Translations under genes and position numbers: made by a program
The notes under the pieces: generated by a model
The model's input: the letters and a program-made list of their open reading frames with translations, nothing else
Database searches by the model: none
What the model was told of the DNA's origin: nothing
Shown: positions 1-64,000 of the stretch, one piece after another
How the letters are laid out: each line of letters opens with the position of its first letter
How positions within the stretch are numbered: position 1 is the stretch's first letter
Assembly (NCBI RefSeq): GCF_022682495.2
Contig: NC_071389.1
Span: 60,782,239-60,846,238, forward strand
Length of the DNA: 64,000 nucleotides
Direction of reading: 5' to 3'
Origin: Desmodus rotundus
Taxonomy: Eukaryota > Chordata > Mammalia > Chiroptera > Phyllostomidae

Positions 1-1187
1 GAAAATACACTCAACATCATTTGTTATTAAGGAATTGCAAATTAAGCAACAATGAAAAATCACTCTACATCTTTTAGAATGGTTAAAATTAAGACACACA
101 ACTGGCTGCCCATTGATGACAAGGAGGCAGAGCAACAGGAACTCGTCATTGCCTGAGGTGATTAAAACAGCCACTTTGAAAGACATTTCAGCAACTTCTT
201 GCAAGGCTAAACACAGTCTGAGCACACAATCCAGCAGTCCCACTCCTAGGAATTTACTCCACTGATTTAAACACTGTGCCCTCAAAAACTTGCACATGAC
301 AGTTACAGCAGCTTTGTTCGTAATTGCCCCAAACTGGAAGCAGCCAAGACGTCCCTCAGTAGGTGAAGGACAAACTGTCATATCCCATGCAATGCAATAT
401 TATTCAGTGGTAAAAATAAATGAGCAATAAAGCCACAAAAAAGGCATGCGGCAATTTTAAATGCATACTGCTAAGTGAGAGAGGAGTCTGAAAAGTCTGC
501 ATAATGTATGATTTCAGTTATTGGAAAAGGCAGAACTCTAGCAATGGTAAAAATGTTGCAAAACATTGGGAGGGAGGCACAGATTGCTAAGGTGGTAACT
601 GTTTGGTATGATATGTAATTATGGATACATGACATCATGCATTTTTCCAAACACTCAGCATTTACATTATAGAGGGTAAATCTTAATGTATGCAAAACTT
701 CAAAAAATTATTTAGAATGTTGAGGACCCCAGAATGAAGTACAGAATGTGACAAAACAATCTAACTATTACAGACATATGAAACAGTGTCACAGAAAATG
801 AGGCAAAGGGTGCTGACCTAAGTAAATTTGGAAACGAGTGGAAGTCTGTAAGACTAGAGGCAAAAGAAACTGTTCATAGTAGTGTATTCTGGTTGACAAA
901 GGTGTTCCCCAAGGGGATAAACATATTAAACTGCACCAGGTTAACAGTCCTGCTACTGCCATATGTATATACTGAAATTGAACAAGTAAGTAAGTATATG
1001 GTGGAAACCAGATCGCTCACTTTCTGAAATGGGAGTTTTCAGATAAGCAAGAGGACAAAGCTAAAGTGAATCATGCAGTAAGGAATAAAGTTGGAGACAC
1101 CAGGAAGAACTTAGTATTAACTTTATTATAGACAAAGATGGTTACATGTAGAAATACTTATAGATATGGGTATACACATATACATGA
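1..1187 (+). repeat. old L1 LINE 3' portion, sense
   Basis: The segment reads like the 3' end of an ancient mammalian L1. It contains the typical run about few-sample sites (TATTATTCAGTGG..AAATAAATGAGC) and a long 3' untranslated part with TGTTGAGGACCCCAGAAT. It is a degraded, non-coding copy. The subfamily cannot be assigned by eye. The mariner relic that follows appears to be inserted in it. Confidence 0.65.
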
Positions 1188-1862
1188 GGCCTGTCCAGAA
1201 AGTATCCAGCCATATACTATGAAAGACACGTTTATTGAAGAAGATACAAGAAACAATGTACATAGGACAATGATGCCTCAGTCTCCTTCAAAGTAGGCAC
1301 CTTGGGACCTCACACAGTTCGTCCCATCTCCATCAGCTGCCCTGTTGTATTTGCCTGTATTTCATTGACAGTCTGAAATCTCTTCCTTTTCAAAGATGAT
1401 TTTAGTCTTCAGAAAAGTCAGAAGTCACAGGGCACCAAATCTGGGCTGAAGTGGGGCTGGGTCACCTGGGTGATCAGATGTTTCCCAAAAATCTCTGAAT
1501 AAGACACGATGCATAACCAGGCACGTGGTCGTGATGAAGCTGCCAATCACCAGTTGCCCATAGCTGTGGGCTTCTGAGTTTTCCTAATAGTTTCTGTGGA
1601 GGAATGTTCGGAATGTTCAAGCTTAAAGCAAAATTTGATGCAGATTTGTTACTCTGTTCACTCAGTCATTTTGAATGCAATGGCCACACAGTACACCTGC
1701 TCACTCAATGGTGTCTTCTGCCCCCACTGACTAGTACAGTGAAGTCGTCATTGTTCACACATGTACATTCCCATCCACTCTCGTTGGCTGCCAGGTTACA
1801 TTGATGTCACTCAAACCATTCTCATTAATTTAACAATGGCTAGACTTTTTCCAGACAGACTT
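1188..1862 (-). mobile_element. degraded mariner DNA transposon, internally deleted
   Basis: The ends are imperfect inverted repeats: CCTGTCCAGAAAGT with CCAGCCAT on the left, and TGGCTAGACTTTTTCCAGACAG on the right in inverted form. Read on the minus strand, the left part codes a mariner transposase C-terminus: a stretch K-R-F-Q-T-V-N-E-I-Q-A-N-T, then a frameshifted W-D-E-L-C-E-V-P-R-C, which corresponds to the family's WD..CV..QGAYFEGD ending. The body is about 675 bp, against about 1.3 kb for a full element, so an internal part is missing. Stops and frameshifts make it inactive. Confidence 0.75.
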
Positions 1863-2120
1863 CGTATTTCTTTGTCAGCTGAAAGGGCCTACCTAGATGC
1901 AACAACATCCCACTAAGCACACCTAGTTCCCAGGTCTTGGTTTCTAATACCATTCTCCAATAAACAGAGTGAGGGTACTTTGACTGATTCTAGGACTGGG
2001 GCAGGAAGGACAGAGAATGAGCACAGGGGATTTTATTGTGCTGGAAAGCAAGTGCTCAAACACAATGCCCACAGTCACAAACAATTCTGTATCAAAAGGA
2101 TGTGAAGGCAATCCGAAGAC
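1863..2120 (+). repeat. probable continuation of the L1 3' region after the mariner insertion
   Basis: The sequence after the mariner end (ATCCCACTAAGCACACCTAG, then the GTGCTGGAAAGCAAGTGCTC stretch) resembles an old L1 3' untranslated region. This would make the mariner an insertion in the L1. The right boundary is uncertain. Confidence 0.4.
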
Positions 2121-3867
2121 TTAATTTTATTGAGTATAAGAAACCAGTATCTTTTGGTATCTTATGGCAAGCAAAAGAGGTTCACTCTGAATATTCTTAT
2201 AATTTCTAAAATTAATGCAGAATGAATAATAAGGATTTTATAGCCTAAAGTTGGATACTCTAGCTTATCATACATATTTAATTAAACTATTAATAAAGTA
2301 TAAGATCTGTTATAGCAGATTTGGGGTATATGATTATACATCTTAGAACAAATTAAAGTTATGAAAAAACCATTAGGAAGAAGAACAAGTAAAATACTTC
2401 TTAAGATTAATTTGCATTATGAAGGAACTGTTTTAGTGAAAGCTGTAGTTGTTTCTTTCTAGCAGTAGATGCCAGTAGAGTTCTTTTTTAATAAAAATCA
2501 AATGCCCAAGTACTTCCATAGCAACAGCTTCCTGGTCACATAACCATATATACAGACATTGCTCTGAGAACTAAAGATTCTTTCTGTAAGCACTTTGTAA
2601 TAAATGGAAACTTCTTTTTTTAAGTACAGATTCAAATGTAGTGTCTTCTAGATACCCACCCAGTGAGGCTTACTTCCTTTTTTGTTTCTATAGTACTTTT
2701 GTTGTAAGATTTATGCGTTTAAAAAAATTAATCTTAGTGTTCTAGTTAGGAATCTGAAATATCTGTAGTAAACTCAAGCAACATCGAATATAAGTCTGGC
2801 TAGACACATTGTGTTAAAAATGAACATGATGGGGCTGAAATGTTAGGATTAGTTTGTATATTTGTCAAGGGGATATGGTGAGTATAATATTTGGGGGCAG
2901 TTAACATGTCAGAGATGAGTGATTAAAAGGGATGACTGGAAGGAGAAAAGACAAAAAGTTATTTTAGAAATTCACATTTGAACTAATAAAAATGAAATTC
3001 GAAGAATGAATAAAATTTCCTAACTGAATATAGGGAAAAAGGAGTTAAATGACATTACTTTTATTACTGTTGTTTATATATAGGAACAACTTGGTGCTTG
3101 TTGAATAATTTACAACTACGATCCTGTCAAATAAAATTGAAATATTCTCAAGTGTTTCCTGATTCAACTTAGACCTTTAACTTGTTAAAAATGAATGGAT
3201 ATTTCAACATATATTTATTGAATATATAATACATGCATTACATTTATGAATTCAAGTAATTCACTATTTGAGATATACATTTATGAACAGCAAATTTTAA
3301 CATGAAATTACAGGATCAATGGAAACTGGAGAGAGCAATTTATTTTTCTAGGAAGTATGTGGGAAACTTCAGTGAGGACGTGACATTTGTGGGGAGCCTT
3401 GAGGGTAAACAGAATTTCTCTCAAGAGAGCAAGTCAAATAATTCAGGAATTTTATCTATTTCTGCCCATACAGAGTCAGTCCATGCTCTGTAGCTGTTTA
3501 AAGACCGCAGGCACTTGTTGACTGTCTGTTTTGTGTTAAAGCACTGTCAGATGTTAAAACAAATTATCTGTTGTTATATACATGTTTATAAAGAAATCTA
3601 CAAATTTAAGTTTAGTCTTAGAGATACTGTTATTTGTTCAGATTAATATTAATTTTATTACATAAAACAAAGTGTACATAAATGAGCAGTTAATTGGCAA
3701 AATTCATTTCACAATGTTTCATGTGTTGTATGTTGCTTTGTTTGGTTACATTTTTGTTTTGATGTATTCTGTTTGTCATTATTCCAATTTATTCTATTTG
3801 TCAAGTAGCTGGCAGGAAGCTTGGACTAAGATGTTTTTTAGATACATTTTTTAAAAAGGTTCTTTCA
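2121..3867. other. intron, nothing recognised
   Basis: AT-rich intronic sequence with no coding exon, splice-flanked frame or clear repeat that I can name. Small open frames here have no start context or family likeness. Confidence 0.5.
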
Positions 3868-3985
3868 TCCTCCCTTCCTCTATCTCTTCCTTCTTTCTTT
3901 CTCCCCCATTCTCTCCCTCCCCCTCTCTCTCCAACCACCTCTCTCCTTCCTTCCCCCCTTCCTTCCTTTCTTCCTTCTCTTATTT
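3868..3985. repeat. CT-rich low-complexity tract
   Basis: About 118 bp of almost pure pyrimidine (CCTTCC, TCTCCC and TTCTTT runs). It sits just before the purine-rich end of an antisense Ves SINE, so the two can pair as a fold-back. Confidence 0.85.
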
Positions 3986-4008
3986 AGAGAAAACCGTACA
4001 AACTTCTC

Positions 4009-4217
4009 ATTTTTTAAAAAAGATTTTATATATTTATTTTTAGAGAGAAGGGAAGGGAGGAAGAGAGGGAGAGAAATATCAGTGTGTGGTTGCCTCTTGT
4101 GCACCCCCTACTGGGGACCTCGCCCGCAACCCAGGCATATGCCCTAACTAGGAATTGAACCGACAACCCTTTGGTTCACAAGCCAGACTCAATCCACTGA
4201 GCCACACCAGCCAGGGC
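4009..4217 (-). mobile_element. Ves SINE (bat tRNA-derived), antisense
   Basis: Reads as the reverse complement of a Ves SINE: T-rich tail, AG-rich block, TGGTTGCCTC, CTGGGGACC, a B-box-like GAATTGAACC and the end GAGCCACACCAGCCAGGGC. Flanking copies of AAAYTTCTCATTTTTT before and after form a target-site duplication of about 16 bp with one mismatch. Confidence 0.93.
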
Positions 4218-5030
4218 CAAATTTCTCATTTTTTAATTAGTGTAAAAAGGCAAGTATTCAACATCATTGTCATATGTCACAGATTACTTTTCCCCCTACA
4301 AATGGACAGTAGTGAATTTTATTTCCTTTTAATGGAAGAAGCTGTTTCTAAGTGAGACCCTTAAATCAGGGCTAAGCTATAGTTATCCACGTTAAGTTTA
4401 AAAGTTAACATGTTTCTGTCAACTAGAAGGATTTTTTTTCCCTCTCAATTAAGATTCCTTGCTATGGCTGATTTTATGTAATTTTAAATCTTATTTTTGT
4501 TCCTTAAAAATTTTTAAACATTTAAAAATCTACTACTTACAGGATTTGTAAGCAGAGTATAAGTTTGATAAGCAATACTGACATACTTAGTTTGTGACAT
4601 TCCTGTATGTGTTAGACTTAAGTAAATGAGCTAGCAACATTCAGTTCTTTTTTAAGTGCTAGTTCAGATTTTTTCATAGTTAAAATATGTGTAGTATAAA
4701 TTTGTTTGACAACTTTTGTAATATCTATTCCATACCAGTTTTTGATGAAAAGTTAACTGCTTATAAGGATTCATAAAATCTGTACATTAGCTGCTTCTCT
4801 AGACTAAAAACAACAATTTAACATATTTTATTTGGAGGGCGGTTTGACCTTTAGTTGTTTGCATAAGGTTGTAATACATATTTAGCTAGTTTTTCTGGTT
4901 TAAAAAAATAGCCTTATAAATATATATGTATATGTATACTGAGTATATAAGTATATATATGTACATATATAATGTTTTATATTTGATGCTCATTAATTTG
5001 AATATTAATAGTAAAACACTCTTCAGCACA
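4218..5030. other. intron, AT-rich
   Basis: No exon or classified repeat is seen. A degenerate TATA/TATG microsatellite-like stretch lies at about 4917-4972. Confidence 0.5.
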
Positions 5031-5278
5031 GAGAGCTTTAGGTCAATATTTCAAGTCTTTCAAATCCTCATCTCTAGTTGAGATGAAGAGTTTTGCTAAG
5101 GACGGCTCAGTAATGTGCTGTTTTATATTAACAGGAAACAGAACAGCAGTAGTGGTTTGAATACCCTGCAAACAGGAAGTTTAACACATGCATAGCTCTC
5201 AGCTTCTGTGTAAGAAGTTGTTGAGCTCCTTCTGGAAAAAATTTTTAGTTACTTTAAGTAAAGTGTAAATACACATGA
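5031..5278 (+). promoter_or_regulatory. PRKACB: proximal promoter / 5' UTR of the C-beta2 first exon (inferred)
   Basis: This is the sequence immediately before the C-beta2 start codon. It holds two GGAA ETS-type motifs, ACAGGAAAC at 5131-5139 and ACAGGAAGT at 5172-5180; the second is a textbook ETS site. C-beta2 is known as a lymphoid-enriched isoform, so ETS control would fit, but this is inference. There is no clear TATA box and the transcription start cannot be placed. An alternative reading is that TTAACAG at 5126-5132 is a splice acceptor for a 5' UTR exon. Confidence 0.45.
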
Positions 5279-59984
<54,706 letters not shown>

Positions 59985-60240
59985 ATTCCAAAGTATAGTT
60001 GGCATAAAATAGTATATTTATTTCCTAGAACCAGTGCAGTACTTTATAATTTATTAAAAGCAACTCTAAGTTCTCATTTTAATCTTTGAGGTAATCCCGC
60101 AGGATAGGTGCTACCATTCCTCCCAGTTTGCTGATAAAAAAAAATGAGCCCAGAAAGGTTAACTACTTTACTCATAATCATATAGCTGCCAAATATCACC
60201 TACATTTGATCCCAGGTCCTTCAGATTTCTAATTGCAGGA
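59985..60240 (+). repeat. MIR SINE relic
   Basis: TAATCCCGCAGGATAGGTGC, CAGTTTGCTGATAAAAAAAAATG and CATATAGCTGCCAAATATC follow MIR 3' order. Confidence 0.65.
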
Positions 60241-60389
60241 TCAGATGGTTGTTAAAATGAAGCCCCAAACCACTGAACAATGCATTTCTTCATAAGATTT
60301 TTATAGATTTTACATATCATCTGCTTAACTTCTGTTCTTTCATCGTATTTGGAGTAGGAAGACTGCCTCAAAGGCAGCAAAGGAAAACC

Positions 60390-60530
60390 ATAAACTTGGC
60401 AGTGAGGTAGACGTTGGTCTGAATCTTAAACCAACCAACCGTTAGTGATGTGATCTTCAGCAAATGTTTACACTCTTGAGAGCATCCATTCTCTCATCCT
60501 TAAAATTTGGATTAAGGTACAGAATGCAAA
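60390..60530 (+). repeat. MIR SINE relic
   Basis: GAGGTAGACGTTGGTCTGAATC, GTGATGTGATCTTCAGC, CTCTCATCCTTAAAATTTG in MIR sense order. Confidence 0.6.
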
Positions 60531-61034
60531 AGGAAGAATAGTCTGGGGAGAAAGACTGGATGGATGAGTCCAGGCTCTATTTTTCTTTCTGGTGAGGTGT
60601 GTTTCATATAGTTATAATAAGTAATTTGTTAAGAAAATGAATGTGAAACTCATAATCGTTCCATCCAGACAGCACCTCTGTGCTCCGTGTCACTACATGG
60701 CTTCAGTAAGCACCTGGGGTCCTCTTCCTCCAGCCTCGAACTTTCCCCTCAACTTCGGATTGTTAATATCACGATGCTATTTGGATGACTTATTTAATCT
60801 ATATTTTCCTTTAGTGCGTTTGTTCTATCTTTTTTTTTGTCATTCTTTAATAATTAGCCAGTTATCCTCTCAGTGTTTGTTAAATAATCCTTATTTGGCC
60901 CCATATTTGAACTTCCACGTTTACTAATAGAAAATTATTACATACTTCAGTGTGCTTCAGAACTTTCTTTTTGTCTATTCTTGTGCCATACACCAGGGAT
61001 CCCCAACCTCTGGGCCATGGAAAAGAATTCATAA

Positions 61035-61560
61035 TTCCATATTTTTCCCGCTTTTTTTATTATAGTGCAGTGCACACAACGTAAGATTTACTGCCTTAAC
61101 CATCGGTAGGTGTGCGGGTCAGTGGTCCTAACGCACTCCCATCGATGAGCAGCCGGCGCCACTGCCTGTCTCCAGAGCCCTTTGCCTCTGGGACTGGAAC
61201 TGTACCCACTGAACACGAGCTCCTCTGTTTGTTGGTCTTCCCAAATACTTATATGGTATTTGGGGCTCTTAATTGGGAACTCAGTATATTGATTAGAAGA
61301 GAACCAAAATTTTGGGAGTTCTTTATACTGAACACATTATGTTTCCACCTTTATTCAAATATTTTCCCCCATTCAGTAAAGTTTGAGAGACCCCTCCCCC
61401 ATTCAAGTCCAATCTCTTTCTTAAAGTTATTCCTTAAATTTGCATTGGCTGCTCTCCTGAACGGTTTCTTTCTCATTATGATAGAACTCGGGGGTAAAAC
61501 CGTTTCATTGGTACTGTCCCTTCCTAAGCTCCGTCACTGATCGCTGCAGCTTTTTCAGTG
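61035..61560 (-). repeat. old L1 3' region, antisense
   Basis: AAGATTTACTGCCTTAACC, CAGTGGTCCTAACGCACTCCC, CAGAGCCCTTTGCCTC, and GAACTGTACCCACTGAACAC match antisense L1 3' order. CCAGGGATCCCCAACC at 60994 just before it looks like a short hAT remnant. Confidence 0.6.
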
Positions 61561-63224
61561 ATGCCTGTGCACTGTGTTGACACATAATCACAGGGGGTGG
61601 AGGTGTCATTTGACTCTTCTTTTTCAATATTTGTATTTGTGTTTCCACGTTGTTTTATTATACATGCTAGAATGTATGGAATAATATTTTAAAACAGTAG
61701 TGCTGTTGAGCTTCTGGTCTTACTCTTCTTTGCAATGTGAATCCTTTTCCTGACTTACCATCAAATACGAAGTTGGCTCTTTGTCTTGTCTAAGTGTTCC
61801 TGGTTGAGGAATGCCCTTGCCCGCTACCCAGTGCACTGTATCTTATCTCTGACACCTGCTGTCGTGCAGTACACCGGTGAGATGGCCTCACGCTCCTGAA
61901 GCGAAAACCATTTAATCATGGGGTATTAGTATTTTAAAATCTGCCTGGAATCAATTTACTAAACTTTAATTTAGGATTTTTACTTCCGTAATCATCAGTT
62001 TTATTGACCTCTAGATTTTGTTTTTCTGGAGTTGAGATTATGTGCATTCATAAAATGAGTTTGGAAATTTTCCATGTTTTTTTATTCTTAAGGAAATTTA
62101 AGGAGCATAGGAATCAGCTTGTATTTATTCCTCAGGAGTTTTTACAAACTAATTCTTCGAATATTGGTCTCTTTGAGTTTCTGCCTCTTCTTGAGTTAAT
62201 TTTAGAAATGTATATCTTTCTATAAAATTAATCATATCCCTTTGTAATTATCACTGTTTACATTATCTTTATTGTTAATGCTACATATAGATGTACTTAT
62301 TAGATTTGCTTAAGATTTGTCCATTTTATTAGTATTTTAAAGATTTATGGCATATTTTGAATCTATTCATATTTATATTTAGATGTAAAAATTTCTGCTG
62401 TTACTTGGCAAAAAATTTACTAATCAATGTCCATCATTATTGTATTTTCAACAATTGTTCTTAAAATGGTGTAGAACCATTCATTTAGAGTTCATGTATT
62501 TTCCAAAGGACTTGACTTTTCCCAGGTAGTAAAGAGCTTGTCTGCCAAAGAGTAGCAAACATTATAACAAACAGGTTATAGTACTGGGCAAATTGATCAA
62601 CAGCAAATCTTGATTATCAGTAGAAATGGACTTGGGGATCCCAGGATAATTTACAAATAGAAATGATTCAGTACCTAGCATAGCCGATTGTTTTAATATT
62701 GTCTCAATTATAACTATGTGCAGCAGTGCAAAAATAATAGTAAATTTGAATAGTTTTATAATCTTTGTTACTCTCCAACCAAGTGTTCATGAACAAGGAA
62801 ATAGCTAAAGGCATCTAGCAGAAAGACAAGAAACAAGAAAGTAGCCTGGAAGCTCAAACCGTGCAGTTGTTTTCTACAAAGGATTGCACCAGTAGGCGCT
62901 GTGCTAAATTGCTTCCTGGCTAGATGCGAGGCCACTGTCTCCTTAGCTCATTCGGATGCAGGGTGCGAACAGCAGTCCACTCGCCAGAGCAGCCAGCTGA
63001 CAAACTAAAAGATGATACCAGGCTCTCCAGTCCTACTTGTTTTTTACCTTATTCTTTTTAAATATCTTGTTTTATGTGTGTCTTACAATATTATAGTCAT
63101 GCATATAAATAATTTATAAATACTATACATATATTGGTGGCATATACTCTGTGTTTTATTAAAAGTCATATAAATCAAAATGCTTTGGAGACCACATGTG
63201 TAGATATTAGAAGGGACTCTGGGC
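61561..63224. other. intron 9, unassigned
   Basis: No exon. The region 61990-62400 has an L1-antisense flavour (TGAGATTATGTGCATTC, ATTCCTCAGGAGTTTTTAC), not assigned. A GC-richer patch lies at 62880-63005. Confidence 0.4.
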
Positions 63225-63435
63225 CAGTAGGAGAGTCATGGATTTGACACCTACTTTAGCCATTTGTTAGTCACATTAATTTGGTCAACTTTCTGTTTCA
63301 TTATCGGTAAAGTGGCAATAAGGACACCTGCCCTGCCTCTCCCACAGTATTGTATTGAAGAAGAAATGAAATAGCCATATGCATGATTATTTGTAAGCAC
63401 TATAAATGCTGTGTAAGTTGTATTATATTTTCAGC
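63225..63435 (+). repeat. MIR SINE relic
   Basis: ATTTGACACCTACTTTAGCC, TCATTATCGGTAAAGTGGC, CTCCCACAGTATTGTATTGAAG and TAAGCACTATAAATGC follow MIR sense order. Confidence 0.7.
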
Positions 63436-64000
63436 ATTTAAAATCTTTTCCTCTAACATATTCAATACACCATGTAAATTTTATAAAGACCTTATTTTAA
63501 ATAATGGAAAGATTTTAGTTTTAGGATCCAAGGAGAAAAATGATCAGAATTTAACAATTCTGTAAGTTTAACAGAAATGTGGCTTTTTTCAACTTTCAGA
63601 AAGTTTGGTAGCCAGATATGTTTTAAACAGAATAAACTTGGGAACTTAAAAAGGAAGGAGAGAACTTAAAAAGGGAGGAGATTAAAAATCAGTCTAAGAG
63701 TTAATCTATAACCACAGGAGAAAGAAATTAAGGGAAAGAGGATGGGAAAATAAAGGCTTTAGAAATAAGGAACTGATAAAAGAAAAACTGGAGCTCTATA
63801 ACATTCAGTGTGAGCATTTGATGCCAACAGTTAATTGTCTTATAAATCTCTAAAAGTATTCTGTTGGCCCGTACTATTCATTGAATGAAAGTGTTGAGAT
63901 TAAGAGCAAACCTACTGTTTGCTGCTTTTTCTAATGCTGTTACCATTTAGGGATTTACAAGATTTAAAGACGCCATTGTGTATTAAGTGGGAATTTATTT
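63436..64000. other. intron 9, end of window
   Basis: No exon or element recognised. The final coding exon is not reached. Confidence 0.5.

Noticed and set aside
1..5278. First exon of C-beta1 (M-G-N-A-A type)
   Set aside because: No matching GC-rich exon was found here or elsewhere in the window; it should lie upstream.
61112..61540. 142-codon open frame
   Set aside because: It reads through an antisense L1 3' region and has no protein likeness.

Overview
The window is vertebrate nuclear DNA from a bat, most likely a yangochiropteran (vespertilionid-like). Nine tRNA-derived SINEs of the bat Ves family (body beginning GCCCTGGCTGGTGTGGCTCAG on the sense strand), bat-type L1 3' ends, small mariner fold-back elements and a hAT element support this. 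There are no bacterial-style genes, CRISPR arrays or rRNA/tRNA genes. Nearly every long open frame is intron or repeat noise.

All the recognised coding sequence belongs to one plus-strand gene, PRKACB, the beta catalytic subunit (C-beta) of cAMP-dependent protein kinase (PKA). The 5' half (about 5.3-27 kb) is a series of alternative N-termini: the long C-beta2 first exon (5279-5462), a tiny first exon coding M-G-L (15382-15391), a second tiny first exon coding M-S (15984-15990), then micro-exons a (24048-24071), b (25727-25747) and a candidate c (26758-26766). All end in the same codon phase, so each can join the common exon at 29952. The common kinase exons follow at 29952, 32343, 38071, 39195, 42474, 43653, 46399 and 58916. 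Together with the C-beta2 first exon they give 1068 nt (356 codons) without a stop. The first exon of C-beta1 (MGNAA...) and the last coding exon (about 41 residues, with the C-terminal tail and hydrophobic motif) were not found and presumably lie outside the window.

The rest is intron rich in repeats. An old L1 copy with its mariner insertion occupies 1-2.1 kb. An antisense L1 at 9.0-14.4 kb carries two younger L1 pieces, a mariner fold-back element and a Ves SINE. A hAT element and sense L1 lie at 21-23 kb. Three antisense Ves SINEs crowd exon 3 (32.1-34.1 kb). Bat L1 3' ends lie at 40.3, 43.0 and 45.7 kb. MIR and L2 relics are scattered, mostly after 53 kb.

The most interesting points are the two near-duplicate micro-exons a and b, a candidate 9-nt exon c, an upstream reading frame that overlaps the M-S start codon as ATGA, a Ves insertion 42 nt from exon 3 whose target-site duplication copied a likely branch point, and a potential poison micro-exon at 28971-28993. 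All repeat calls and isoform names come from sequence recognition and memory, not a database search.
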